A DNA stretch of 64,000 nucleotides from Rhodocyclaceae bacterium (GCA_016721505.1 JADKHX010000006.1:277970-341969); one strand, 5' to 3'. Shown: positions 52,442 to 61,581, counted from the first letter of the stretch. The notes: generated by a model from the sequence alone, not told the origin. Translations and numbers: made by a program.

Positions 52442-53521
52442 CTAGCGTCTTTTAGAAAGTTCAATCGCTTTGCTGCCAACCGGCAAACTCACAAAATCGC
52501 CGTCGATGCCAACCTTCATACGGCCTTTGAAAATATTTGGCGCATCACCCAGGAAAAGTCCGTCCAGCCCCGGAAAAGGCAGCGCTGGCACTATGTGGCT
52601 ATACAACAAGAATCCGACATTGGCATCACGTGCAATCTCCGCCGCTTCTTCGGGCGTGGTGTGATAGTTGAGAATATCGCGGAATACTTTCTCCAGATTT
52701 GTGCGTCCATTTGCCTCGGCAGCGCGGCGCAAAAGTTCCGTCAAACGTGGTTGCAATGCCTCATGCACGAGCAGATCAACATCCTTCGCTTCCTTTTGCA
52801 GATTGGCATTTTTGCTGGTGTCACCACTGATGACTGCAGTTCGGTCCTTGTAGCGAACCCGATAGCCGACCGCAGGATGTATCGGTGCGTGTCCGACGCT
52901 AAACGCGACGATCTGTAAATCCGGTTCGTCTATCAGTACGACGCGCCCATTCGCAGACGGCGCAGCGAATTGCTTTGCAATCGCCCCGGCACCAGACGGT
53001 GGCATGGTGGCCGCGCCATGATGCGCCACGCGATAAGTCGTGTCTTGCGCATACGCTTGCATCAATCCCCCCACGATCATCTCGACGCCCGTTGGGCCAT
53101 ACACCGGCAACGGTTCAGTACGCCCAGAACCGCCCCATCGTTGCAAAAACAGCTCACCCATGCCATCGATATGATCGGAATGAAAATGCGTGAGAAATAA
53201 CGCTTCGACATCGGAGGGGTTAAATCCCATCGCATTCAGGTTGCGTGATGCCGCCGACCCGGCATCGATCAGGAACAGTCGTTTGCCCGCAATCACTGCC
53301 GTACAAGCGGGCGAACGCTTAGGGTCAGGGAACGGTGAGCCTGCGCCGCACAAACCAATGTACAAGCCGTCAGGCAAGCTGGCAAGCGGGTTTTCGGCCA
53401 TGCGTTTGGTAGCGATCTTCTGTATCGCCATCGTCGCCAAAGGCTCGCGAAACACGTAAATACCAGTGGCGATCACCGCTAGCGCAATCACCGTGCCGAC
53501 AAGAATTTTCTTTACGCTCAT
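52442..53521 (-). CDS. Membrane-anchored MBL-fold hydrolase (RNase Z-like)
   Basis: A 359-residue protein with an N-terminal helix (KILVGTVIALAVIATGIYVF) and a metallo-beta-lactamase fold: LTHFHSDHIDGMGEL (HxHxDH), AVISGDTSKN and the last ligand in LYSHIVP. Sequence resembles the RNase Z/arylsulfatase-type branch, but the periplasmic anchor argues against tRNA processing. Its ATG overlaps the SRPBCC gene by 4 bases. Substrate unknown; a hydrolase in the local pathway is likely. Confidence 0.88.
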   Translation of the reverse strand: MSVKKILVGTVIALAVIATGIYVFREPLATMAIQKIATKRMAENPLASLPDGLYIGLCGAGSPFPDPKRSPACTAVIAGKRLFLIDAGSAASRNLNAMGFNPSDVEALFLTHFHSDHIDGMGELFLQRWGGSGRTEPLPVYGPTGVEMIVGGLMQAYAQDTTYRVAHHGAATMPPSGAGAIAKQFAAPSANGRVVLIDEPDLQIVAFSVGHAPIHPAVGYRVRYKDRTAVISGDTSKNANLQKEAKDVDLLVHEALQPRLTELLRRAAEANGRTNLEKVFRDILNYHTTPEEAAEIARDANVGFLLYSHIVPALPFPGLDGLFLGDAPNIFKGRMKVGIDGDFVSLPVGSKAIELSKRR

Positions 53522-53988
53522 GCTTCACCCCCGAAGTGCTTGGTTAGGTTTTTGAAATACTGTTTGTTGGTCTTGTCGTTCTCGCTGGCCGCCAGCGGAG
53601 CAACAATCATCTTCACCAAACTGGAAACCGGCAAGGTCAATTCACCGCTCATGTCGAAGTGAATCGTGGTCGATTTCTTGTTGTCGGTAACGATCCAATG
53701 CCCGGAGATCAAGCCGTTGCCTTCGCCTTTGATCGGCGACCAGGTAATCGTGCCTTTCTTCCGGTCGGCAGCATAGGTACATGCATAGACGGTCTGCAAA
53801 TTAAATTTTTCTGTTCCGGCTTTGCCGAGTTCCCAGCGGTAGGTGTTCTTTTTTAATTCGACCAAGTTATCTACATTGGGAAAAAACTTCGCCGAGGCAG
53901 GCACATCGGCGAGCAGGTCGAACACGGCCTTGGCCGGTGCCTTGACAGTAAATTCATGTTGCATCTTGAGACTGACCGTGATCGTCAT
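53518..53988 (-). CDS. SRPBCC (START-like) ligand-binding protein
   Basis: A 156-residue protein with the SRPBCC/polyketide-cyclase pattern: FTVKAPAKAVFDLLADVPASAKFFPNVDNL at the N-terminus, beta strands, and a long C-terminal helix (YFKNLTKHFGGEA). These domains bind hydrophobic ligands in a deep pocket. No signal peptide. Coupled to the MBL-fold gene by a 4-base overlap; it may hold or cyclise an intermediate of the pathway (inference). Confidence 0.85.
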   Translation of the reverse strand: MTITVSLKMQHEFTVKAPAKAVFDLLADVPASAKFFPNVDNLVELKKNTYRWELGKAGTEKFNLQTVYACTYAADRKKGTITWSPIKGEGNGLISGHWIVTDNKKSTTIHFDMSGELTLPVSSLVKMIVAPLAASENDKTNKQYFKNLTKHFGGEA

Positions 53989-54042
53989 TGCCTTGTCCTC
54001 TTCCCGTTGATCATTGACTCTAGAAACAAACTGCTCGCATCG

Positions 54043-55716
54043 CTAGTTCTGCCAGTAAATGTACTCATCACCTGCCAACGGCTTTTGATCCAATGTCTTA
54101 TCGATCGCAATCGGTGATTCAAGAATCGACGGCCATAACGAAGGCGGCAATTTTGCATTGTGCGCCGCCAGCATCGCCTTCAGATCAGCGACCCTGTCCT
54201 TGCGTTTGTCGGCCAAATTGACGCGCTCGGTCGGGTCTTCATTGAGGTTGTACAGCCAGACTTTTTTGGGCAACTCTGCGACCTGCATTTTCCATCCCTC
54301 AAACAGCATGGCCTGATAATTCCCGTCGTTCCAGTAGATCGGGCGAGACGCTTGAATCGGTTTGTCCTTGGCATCACTCATCCCAAGATAGGGCAACAAA
54401 TTCACCCCATCGATGACTCGATCAGTTGGTAGTTTGCCGCCGGCAGCCGCCACCACTGTCGGCAGAATATCGATATTGGACACCGGTGTTTTGTAACGTG
54501 TTCCCGGAGCAATATGACCCGGCCATTTCGCCACATAAGGCACGCGCAAACCGCCTTCAAAAAAAGTCAGCTTCCAGCCGCGATACGGCTGGTTTACCTC
54601 AGGCAGGCCGATGTAATTTGGCGCGCCGTTATCGCTGGTAAAGATAACGATCGTGTTTTGATCAAGACCTTCTTCTTTGAGCGTCTGCAGGACCTTGCCG
54701 ACGCTACGATCCATAGACCGAACCATCGCTGCATAGACCCGGCGGCGGTGATCCTTGATATTGCTCAGCGCGTCATAGTCCTCCTTGGCAGCTTGCAGCG
54801 GCGTGTGAACTCCCCAATGCGCCAGATACATGAAGAACGGCCGATTCTTGTTGGTGCGAATCGCCGCTACGGCTTCGTCGGTCAGGTAGTCGGTCAGATA
54901 TTTTTTCGGTTCGAACCACTTGCCTGCGTTGTAACTCACAGCAAAGCGCATGTTGGGCCACAGGAAGCCATCAATCGGATCGAAATCCTGTTTCGAGTTC
55001 ACCACATCGGGCGAATTCTCCGGCAGATACAGGCCACTTTCCATGTACAGACTCTCGTCGAAACCCTGATTGTTCGGACGCAATTCCTTGGTGCCGCCCA
55101 GATGCCATTTGCCGAGATGCATGGTGTGATAACCGCGCTCTTTGAGCAACTCGGCAACCGTGATTTCGGATGGTGGCATGCCGAGCTCGTTGAACTCCTT
55201 CAAGTCCTTGGCTCTTTCCTCATGGGTCACAATCGGTAGCGATCGTTCGCCCTCCTTGATCAGAAATGGCAGCATCTTGAGCATGTTGCCGGGTGTCGGC
55301 GTGAAGTTCACCCCGAACCGCGATGAATAGCGTCCCGTCATCAACGCCGCACGCGACACGGTACAGACGGCGCTGGCGGCGTAGCCAGCATCAAAGCGCA
55401 CACCATCGGTGGCAATTGAATCGATGTTGGGTGTCGCCGCACCGCTGCCAGCGTAGCCACCGCCGTAGGTTGTTACATCGTTGAAGCCCATGTCGTCAGC
55501 CATGATGACGATGATGTTCGGCGGACGTTCGCCAGCCGTGGGCGGCGTCGCCGGCCCCGCGCTCCATGGCACAGGATGATTCGGTTCCCGCGGATTTTTG
55601 ATGTCAGTCAGCCAACCGGTCATGTTGGTGAGCAAGTAAATACGATTGAGGTACACGGTCAGTGCCAGCAGAATCAGCACGCCGAAGGTCCACGTGAAGA
55701 ACTTTTTGATCGTCAC
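54043..55716 (-). CDS. Sulfatase-family protein with non-canonical activation motif
   Basis: Type I sulfatase fold: an N-terminal membrane helix (FTWTFGVLILLALTVYL), metal motif IVIMADDMGFNDV, then SAVCTVSRAALMTGRYSSRFG, GKWHLGGTKEL and IVIFTSDNGAPN. The activation site is C118-T-V-S-R122: Val occupies the position where CxPxR or CxAxR is expected, which could weaken conversion of Cys to formylglycine. 557 residues. Likely hydrolyses a sulfate or phosphate ester. It is followed by the SRPBCC gene about 55 bases downstream. Confidence 0.92.
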   Translation of the reverse strand: MTIKKFFTWTFGVLILLALTVYLNRIYLLTNMTGWLTDIKNPREPNHPVPWSAGPATPPTAGERPPNIIVIMADDMGFNDVTTYGGGYAGSGAATPNIDSIATDGVRFDAGYAASAVCTVSRAALMTGRYSSRFGVNFTPTPGNMLKMLPFLIKEGERSLPIVTHEERAKDLKEFNELGMPPSEITVAELLKERGYHTMHLGKWHLGGTKELRPNNQGFDESLYMESGLYLPENSPDVVNSKQDFDPIDGFLWPNMRFAVSYNAGKWFEPKKYLTDYLTDEAVAAIRTNKNRPFFMYLAHWGVHTPLQAAKEDYDALSNIKDHRRRVYAAMVRSMDRSVGKVLQTLKEEGLDQNTIVIFTSDNGAPNYIGLPEVNQPYRGWKLTFFEGGLRVPYVAKWPGHIAPGTRYKTPVSNIDILPTVVAAAGGKLPTDRVIDGVNLLPYLGMSDAKDKPIQASRPIYWNDGNYQAMLFEGWKMQVAELPKKVWLYNLNEDPTERVNLADKRKDRVADLKAMLAAHNAKLPPSLWPSILESPIAIDKTLDQKPLAGDEYIYWQN

Positions 55717-55747
55717 GACTGTCCTTCCGACGACATCGAAGGGGCGC

Positions 55748-56401
55748 TCACAACGAGCGAAAAAACAGGAAATGGATTACCGCACCAATCACTGCCAGGA
55801 TTGTCGCAACCAGCGCCCGCACCGTAAATAGACTAAGAATCGGCGCGACGGGAAACACCTGTGTTCTCTCAATTGACGCCCACTTATGAATCGCAACACC
55901 CAACGGCGCAATTTCATGCGCCATCTTGAACAAGTCGCGTCGCGAACGATAGCGAACGACGGCAACGCGGTCCCATTCCATGTCGCCGCTTTTGTCAATG
56001 AATCGTCCTTGCGGCGATCCGACGAACACCGGTACGCCGCCGAACTTGAGCAAATACGGCACCAGCGCGCGGTTATAACGCGAGTCCGCCGCCAACGCGC
56101 TGTCGTCATAATCTGATCCCGGCGGATAAAGCGCTTTCTGCCGATACTTGATCAAATTGACCATGAAAAACTCGTTGCCATCGTCGCTGGCCGCCAGTTG
56201 TTTTAGCTCAGCAAGTATCTCTCCGGGCACCTGATCGACCGCCTGTGACTTACCACCAGTGCTCGCTGAAATTGCCGCCAGCCGTTGTGTCACTTCGTCC
56301 TCCGTCATCGGCTCGCCGCGACCGCCATACCAAAACAGGAAGGCGCCGTAGATCAGCACGAGCACTATTAGAAGGCAATAGTTTGATGCGAGCGTGGGCA
56401 T
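55748..56401 (-). CDS. Membrane-anchored DUF1330-like protein
   Basis: N-terminal helix (NYCLLIVLVLIYGAFLFWYG), a central domain with FFMVNLIKYRQKALYPPG, YNRALVPYLLKFGGVPVFVGSP and WDRVAVVRYRSRRDLFKMA, and a C-terminal helix (ALVATILAVIGAVIHFLFF). The central domain is a clear relative of the DUF1330-like protein beside the first sulfatase. The start at 56401 was chosen because AAAAAGGAG lies six bases upstream; ATG 56407 directly abuts that site. Ends about 30 bases before the second sulfatase gene. Confidence 0.8.
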   Translation of the reverse strand: MPTLASNYCLLIVLVLIYGAFLFWYGGRGEPMTEDEVTQRLAAISASTGGKSQAVDQVPGEILAELKQLAASDDGNEFFMVNLIKYRQKALYPPGSDYDDSALAADSRYNRALVPYLLKFGGVPVFVGSPQGRFIDKSGDMEWDRVAVVRYRSRRDLFKMAHEIAPLGVAIHKWASIERTQVFPVAPILSLFTVRALVATILAVIGAVIHFLFFRSL

Positions 56402-56464
56402 ACGCATCTCCTTTTTATACTTACTCAATCGCTCTACGCTAAGGTCTTGCGCGTGTCGGGAGAG

Positions 56465-57286
56465 TCAAGCGCCGCTAACCACCGCGTACTGATCGGAATG
56501 TTCGCCCAGCCATGCTTGTGCATGAGGAGCAGCTTGTTTGGTTGGGTGAAAATCAGCTGCAAGATATTCACGCCACGGGCCGATGTTGCCGCGAAACATC
56601 CCGTCTTTGGAAAACAAAACTTGCACGGCACTACGCCATGTTGACCACTTGAACAAACTATTGTCATCCCACAAATTGCGAATGGTTTGACGAACGAGAT
56701 TCGATAAAAATATCGTCGTGACAATGCGAAATACTTGTCGCCGCGTCTCTTCCGAGCCGTCAAGTGCGCGGAACATATCAAAAGCGGTGCTGCGGTGTTC
56801 AGCCTCCTCCGCCGCATGCCATTGCCAAAGCGTGATCAAGCGTGGCTCAGAGCCTTCGAAGACTTCAGGGTGACGAAAAATCCAGGCTGAAAGAATTGCA
56901 GTGAAATGCTCGACGGCTGCCGTACTGCCGACATGAAACCGAACGCTACGCCAGGCGTTTGCTGCAATCCGTTTGGCCGACCTTGGCTCCCAGGTATTGT
57001 TGCAGCCGAGCCGATCGAGTTGGGCATTGAAGTTCGCATGAATGCGGCGGTGTGTTGCCTCCTGCGCTACAAAACCTTGTACTTCTTTTTCAAACGCGGC
57101 GCGCTTTTCCTCGGGTAGGGCTTTGAGCCCGGCACGCACAGAGTCTATGAAAAACTGCTCGCCTACCGGAAAGCTCATCGACAGTGCATTGAACAGGGCG
57201 GAACGAAACGCATCGCCGCCATTCCAACGCATGGCGAACGGCGTTTCAAGGTCTACCAACAAGCGGCGAACAACGAGATCGGTCAT
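56465..57286 (-). CDS. Metal-dependent hydrolase family protein (PF10118, diiron-like)
   Basis: A 273-residue helical protein of the PF10118 family with ferritin-like metal ligands: EATHRRIH, TAAVEHFTA and WHAAEEAEHRSTAFDMFR. Members are predicted diiron enzymes; some lie in steroid or alkane pathways. The start at 57286 (MTDLVVRRLLV) has the strong site GGGGGAGAA. It is between the second DUF1330-like gene and the acyl-CoA dehydrogenases, with a dispersed repeat copy just upstream. Confidence 0.88.
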   Translation of the reverse strand: MTDLVVRRLLVDLETPFAMRWNGGDAFRSALFNALSMSFPVGEQFFIDSVRAGLKALPEEKRAAFEKEVQGFVAQEATHRRIHANFNAQLDRLGCNNTWEPRSAKRIAANAWRSVRFHVGSTAAVEHFTAILSAWIFRHPEVFEGSEPRLITLWQWHAAEEAEHRSTAFDMFRALDGSEETRRQVFRIVTTIFLSNLVRQTIRNLWDDNSLFKWSTWRSAVQVLFSKDGMFRGNIGPWREYLAADFHPTKQAAPHAQAWLGEHSDQYAVVSGA

Positions 57287-57320
57287 GATAATTCTCCCCC
57301 TTGCAATCAAACAAATTTTG

Positions 57321-57347
57321 TCAGTTGGTGCTCGTCATACGCTGTTA
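57321..57347 (-). repeat. Dispersed repeat copy o
   Basis: Read on the minus strand: AACAGCGTATGA then CGAGCACCAACTGA; several substitutions but the GCACCAACTG core is kept. In the gap between the first acyl-CoA dehydrogenase gene and the PF10118 gene. Confidence 0.7.
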
Positions 57348-57374
57348 GTTTCGGCTTGAGCCGCTCAGCCGGTA

Positions 57375-58520
57375 TTAAGCCGCCAAAAGTACGTCACTGA
57401 CTACACCGAGATGATGATCGATGTCGCCAAACAGCGCAGCAATACAGGTTAGTCGTTTGAAATAGTGACTGACTGCCATTTCCTCCGTCACGCCCATTCC
57501 GCCATGCAACTGTATTGCTTGTTGGCCGACAAATCGCGCCGCGTCACCGACTTGAACCTTCGCTGCCGCACACGCCCAGTGCGCCTCTGCTGCCGTCCCG
57601 GTCGCGACACGTACTGTCGCCAGCATGGTGGCTGAACGAGCGGTTTCCGACCAAACGAACATGTCGACCATCCGATGCTTGAGCGCTTGAAATGTGCCCA
57701 AGGTCACGCCGAATTGCTTGCGTGTTTTCAGATACTCGCTGGTGATTTCGATCAGCGTCACGATAATCCCGACCGCCTCCGCACACAGCGCGGCGTTGGC
57801 GACATCAAAAGCCCGGCTCAGTGCCGGGCCGGCTGCGCCTTTGCCCCCGACCCGCGCAGCTTCGCTCACACTGACCTGATTCAACTCCAAGCGGGCTACG
57901 CGAGTTCCGTCGGGCATTTTTTGGTCATGCCAAGTCACACCTTGCGCCTTGCTGTCGATCAAGAACAAGGAAATTCCGTTGGCTTCATTGACTGAAACCA
58001 GCACTTGATGCGACTGCGCGCCATAAAGAACCTGCGCCTTGTTGCCATTAAGGATCAGCCCATCGCCTGGTCCATTGAGTGACGTGGTCAGCACTTCAGC
58101 ATCAAAAGCCTTACCCGGCTCTTGATGCGCCAGCGCGACCAACGACTCGCCACTGCCGATGGACGCCAACAAGGTTTCCTTCTGGCTGTCGCTGCCAAGC
58201 GAGGCAATCAAGCCACCCGATAAGATCACTGTGCCAAGGTAAGGCTCGATCATCAGACCACGGCCCAGTTCCTCCATCACCACCATGGTGTCCAGCGCAC
58301 TACCGCCAAGACCACCGTAGGCTTCCTCAAACGGCAAGGCCAGAACACCAATCTCGGCCAGTTGTTGCCATGCGGCTGGCGAAAAGCCGGTCGCGCTGAT
58401 CGCCTCGCCTGCGCCTTCTTTGGCCAGTGCGCGGCGCTTAGCGAAGGAAAATTCCTTTGCCGCAAACTTTCGCAGCGTGTCCTGCAATGCTTGTTGGTCT
58501 TCAGTTAAGTTCAGGTTCAT
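57375..58520 (-). CDS. Acyl-CoA dehydrogenase, small-subunit type
   Basis: A 381-residue FAD enzyme fold (N-terminal helical, middle beta, C-terminal helical domains) starting MNLNLTEDQQALQDTLRKFAA at 58520, with GAGGACATC upstream. Contains LPFEEAYGGLGGSALDTMVVMEELGRGL and TRKQFGVTLGTFQALKHRMVDMF, but the middle domain lacks the usual EPGSGSD loop. This resembles the partner subunit of heteromeric dehydrogenases of the pimeloyl-CoA or steroid side-chain type. The adjacent gene encodes the likely other subunit. Confidence 0.92.
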   Translation of the reverse strand: MNLNLTEDQQALQDTLRKFAAKEFSFAKRRALAKEGAGEAISATGFSPAAWQQLAEIGVLALPFEEAYGGLGGSALDTMVVMEELGRGLMIEPYLGTVILSGGLIASLGSDSQKETLLASIGSGESLVALAHQEPGKAFDAEVLTTSLNGPGDGLILNGNKAQVLYGAQSHQVLVSVNEANGISLFLIDSKAQGVTWHDQKMPDGTRVARLELNQVSVSEAARVGGKGAAGPALSRAFDVANAALCAEAVGIIVTLIEITSEYLKTRKQFGVTLGTFQALKHRMVDMFVWSETARSATMLATVRVATGTAAEAHWACAAAKVQVGDAARFVGQQAIQLHGGMGVTEEMAVSHYFKRLTCIAALFGDIDHHLGVVSDVLLAA

Positions 58521-58530
58521 AGCGATGTCC

Positions 58531-59649
58531 TCACAGGCCCAAAACCATTTGGGCGATGATGTTCTTTTGGATTTCGTTGGAGCCGCCAAAAATAGTCAGC
58601 TTGCGCATATTGAAGAAACGATTGGCGACCGCAGGGTCTACGTAAGCGCCGCCGGTGACCTGCAAAATCGTCTCGTAAATCGTCTGGAAAATTTCCGTGC
58701 CGCGAATTTTCAAAATCGCCGCCTCGGCGCCCGGTCCGCGCTTGCTGCCGCTGGCTGACACCACACGCAGCAAGGTCATTTCGTGCACCGCAAGTTCAAT
58801 TTCGATACGCGCGATCCGGTCTCGCAAGCGGTGATCCGCCTTCATCGCCTCGGCGGCAATAGCCTTTAACTCGACAAGCAGACGTTTGCCCTGCGGCACC
58901 AATGCCAACCCGGTGCGCTCATGAACCAGCAAGAATTTGGCATACGACCAGCCTTTGTTTTCTTCGCCGACCAGGTTGCCGACCGGCACCCGGACATTGT
59001 CGAAAAATACGTCATTGATCTCATGTCCGCCGTCCATCATGATGATCGGCCGCACCGTCACCCCCGGCGAGTGCATGTTGATCAATAGAAAGCTGATGCC
59101 GTCTTGCTGACGCGCATCGCTGCTGGTGCGCACCAAACAGAAAATCCAGTCGGCGTGTTGCGCCAGCGTTGTCCAGGTCTTCTGCCCATTCACCACATAG
59201 TGATCCCCATCGCGTTCGGCACGGGTACGCAGCGAGGCCAAATCAGATCCAGAACCCGGCTCGGAATAGCCCTGACACCACCAGTCTTCACCGCTTAGGA
59301 TCTTCGGCAGAAAAGTGCGTTGTTGCTCAGGCGAACCAAAAGCCATGATCACCGGCGCCACCATCACCAATCCAAACGGTAGTTGGGCAGGCGCACCGGC
59401 AAACACGCACTCCTCTTCAAAAATGTACCGCTGCGTCGCATTCCAACCGGTGCCGCCAGCTTGCTTGGGCCACATCGATGCACCCCAGCCGCGCTGGTTC
59501 AAAATCTGCTGCCAGCGCACGGTATCTGCCTTGCCAATTTCCGCATGGCTACGCACTTTCTGCTGGATATCGGCAGGCAAGTTCTTGTCGAGAAACTCGC
59601 GGACTTCAGCGCGAAACGCTACTTCAGATTCATCAAAATCCAGATTCAT
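58531..59649 (-). CDS. Acyl-CoA dehydrogenase, large-subunit type
   Basis: A 372-residue acyl-CoA dehydrogenase: DESEVAFRAEVREFLDKNLP at the start, the FAD loop QGYSEPGSGSDLASLRTRA, NGQKTWTTLAQHADWIFCLVRT and the C-terminal IFGGSNEIQKNIIAQ. These features match the large subunit of paired dehydrogenases. Ten bases separate it from the small-subunit gene, so an alpha2beta2 enzyme acting on a bulky acyl-CoA is likely (inference from gene pairs of this kind). Confidence 0.93.
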   Translation of the reverse strand: MNLDFDESEVAFRAEVREFLDKNLPADIQQKVRSHAEIGKADTVRWQQILNQRGWGASMWPKQAGGTGWNATQRYIFEEECVFAGAPAQLPFGLVMVAPVIMAFGSPEQQRTFLPKILSGEDWWCQGYSEPGSGSDLASLRTRAERDGDHYVVNGQKTWTTLAQHADWIFCLVRTSSDARQQDGISFLLINMHSPGVTVRPIIMMDGGHEINDVFFDNVRVPVGNLVGEENKGWSYAKFLLVHERTGLALVPQGKRLLVELKAIAAEAMKADHRLRDRIARIEIELAVHEMTLLRVVSASGSKRGPGAEAAILKIRGTEIFQTIYETILQVTGGAYVDPAVANRFFNMRKLTIFGGSNEIQKNIIAQMVLGL

Positions 59650-59688
59650 CGATCACATTCCTTTTCAATAGTTCAAACTTGCTCGGTA

Positions 59689-60771
59689 TTACAAAAGCGA
59701 CAACATCAGACCCCGGCTCGGCGGAACCTTATTGTTGATCAGTGCCAAGAAACTCTCAGTTACCGCCGATCCGCCTTGCTGATGTGTAATTTCGATCTGA
59801 CCTTTGATGCTCCAGGAAATTTTCGCCGAGGCACCGAAGGCTTTAGTAACCGTAACGCCAGGACCCCACTCCTTATCGCGTTTGGCAAATCGCGCCGGGG
59901 CAAAGAACACCGTTGGTTTCGCGCCAGGCAATGACGCTTCCCTTTGCTCCGTCTCCCAATGCGTCAAGCCCACTAGACAACTATCTTTGAGATTGTCAGC
60001 AAAATGCCTGTGCATGTTGGTGACCACGCCACCATCACCGGACATATCAACCAAGGCGGTCGGCACGCTGCCCGGCAACGTTGCGATCTGGTCATAAGTC
60101 ACCACCTGATCATAGACACCCAAGCCATTAACAAAGGCCACATTGCCAGGCGAGGTCAACCCAACCACCTGCTGGGAAACATCGGCATCGTGATGCAACA
60201 AATGCGCGAGGCCAAACGCTGTTTTCGATGATGCAGAGGCAATGACAACCTGCTCGGCACCGAAGAAATGATTGTCAATCAAAAAGTCGTAGATCACGAA
60301 CGATGTCGCAAATAATGGAAACAGCAAACAACGCTCATCCTCCATCGCCTTTAGTGGCGCCGGATCGTTAGCGGTTCGGTGATATTGGTTGTATAGCCGC
60401 GGCAAATCCGCGCGATGCGGCGCAAAATCGTAGAAATTGGCCTCAGTGATCTTGCCCGGCGTTACCGTCAGGTGCGAAGCCATCGGGAAATATCCCCAAA
60501 TCCGCTCGCCCACTGGCAGTTCGGCACAACGCGACTCAATGACATCAGCAAAACCCCACACCGGCACGATGCCCCACTCGCCTTCGGCGGGGAAAAACTT
60601 CCAATAGCCGAACGTATCGCCAATCACGGCATAGCTCACGTTATTCGCGGTTAGCGCAAATTTGTCTATCGCCATGCGTACTTCACCATCGACCAAAGCC
60701 CTGGCTTCATGCTGAACAATTTTGGTTTCGCGCAAGGCGTCACGTTTTACCCAAAATTCAGTGATCTGCAT
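59689..60771 (-). CDS. DUF2855 family protein (MDR-like)
   Basis: A 360-residue protein with the DUF2855 pattern: an N-terminal GroES-like part (VRMAIDKFALTANNVSYAVIGDTFGYWKFFP, WGFADVIES) and a Rossmann-like part (QVVIASASSKTAFGLAHLLHH, TALVDMSGDGGVV). The fold resembles quinone reductase-type MDR enzymes without a zinc site. Function unproven; common in operons degrading lipophilic compounds. The ATG at 60771 was used. First gene of the leftward cluster, facing the TetR gene. Confidence 0.88.
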   Translation of the reverse strand: MQITEFWVKRDALRETKIVQHEARALVDGEVRMAIDKFALTANNVSYAVIGDTFGYWKFFPAEGEWGIVPVWGFADVIESRCAELPVGERIWGYFPMASHLTVTPGKITEANFYDFAPHRADLPRLYNQYHRTANDPAPLKAMEDERCLLFPLFATSFVIYDFLIDNHFFGAEQVVIASASSKTAFGLAHLLHHDADVSQQVVGLTSPGNVAFVNGLGVYDQVVTYDQIATLPGSVPTALVDMSGDGGVVTNMHRHFADNLKDSCLVGLTHWETEQREASLPGAKPTVFFAPARFAKRDKEWGPGVTVTKAFGASAKISWSIKGQIEITHQQGGSAVTESFLALINNKVPPSRGLMLSLL

Positions 60772-60828
60772 CAAAAAACTCCTTAGCTGTTCAGCGACTT
60801 CCAGTATATGATTTCATGAACCGAGTTC

Positions 60829-60848
60829 ACAAGTCTACGAGACTTTTG
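60829..60848. promoter_or_regulatory. Dyad in the divergent promoter region (TetR operator candidate)
   Basis: ACAAGTC-TACGA-GACTTTTGT: the AAGTC/GACTT arms are perfect around a five-base spacer, between the divergent TetR and DUF2855 genes. Its size and place fit a TetR-family operator controlling both directions. Confidence 0.55.
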
Positions 60849-60882
60849 TCACCCTGTGTTTCAGTTTTTAGCGAGACCCGCC

Positions 60883-61581
60883 ATGCGCCAAAAAAAGCCT
60901 ATAAAGTCAATAAAATCAATTGTTAGACTACCCAAGCAGGACCGCTCCCGACAGACGGTTGAGGCCATTCTGGAAAGCGCATTTCAGATTTTGGAGACCG
61001 AAGGACTGGAAGGATTCAAGGTTGTCCGTCTAGCCGAACGCTCCGGCTATAGCGTCGGTACTTTGTACCAATATTTCGACAACATCGATGCCGTGATGAT
61101 GGCGCTAGTCGACGCCGAAGCTGAACGCCAACGTCAAACTCTGCTGGCAAACTTTAGCGATATGGCGGCTCAAGGTGTCGCGCAACGCACCAGCGACATT
61201 GTGCAAATCATGTTGAACGCGTTCTCCGGCCGCAGAGCAGCGCAAAGGGCGATCATTGAATGGGTCCTGTCGCGCCCGGAAGTCCGCCGCATTGAAGGTC
61301 GCAATACCTTCCTCGGCCAGATACTGGCGTCCGTCTCGATCCGCTCGCAAGGATTGAGCATGAGCCGATTATTGACGCCGATCGAGATGTTCATTCTTTC
61401 GCGATCGCTGATGAACACCCTGCGCAATGCGATTTGGAGCGAGGAATACATGATGGATTCGCCTCAGTTTGCGCAAGGGCTTGCTGACCTGGTCGACGGC
61501 TTTACCTACCAGCTAGCAAAGCGGGATGAAGCTGAGCATAAAGCGCAGGAAGCGCACCGTTTAACCAGAAGGCAATCCTGA
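60883..61581 (+). CDS. TetR-family transcriptional regulator
   Basis: N-terminal HTH with RSRQTVEAILESAFQILETEGLEGFKVVRLAERSGYSVGTLYQYFDN (shown here as the TetR signature region, residues about 20-65), then a helical ligand domain. The ATG at 60883 was preferred to GTG 60856. It is divergent from the DUF2855-acyl-CoA dehydrogenase series and probably represses it until an acyl-CoA or lipophilic inducer binds (inference from the family). Confidence 0.92.
   Translation: MRQKKPIKSIKSIVRLPKQDRSRQTVEAILESAFQILETEGLEGFKVVRLAERSGYSVGTLYQYFDNIDAVMMALVDAEAERQRQTLLANFSDMAAQGVAQRTSDIVQIMLNAFSGRRAAQRAIIEWVLSRPEVRRIEGRNTFLGQILASVSIRSQGLSMSRLLTPIEMFILSRSLMNTLRNAIWSEEYMMDSPQFAQGLADLVDGFTYQLAKRDEAEHKAQEAHRLTRRQS

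Noticed and set aside
54418..54442. CAGTTGGTAGTTTGCCG as another repeat copy
   Set aside because: Only the first nine bases match; the remainder follows the conserved sulfatase reading frame.
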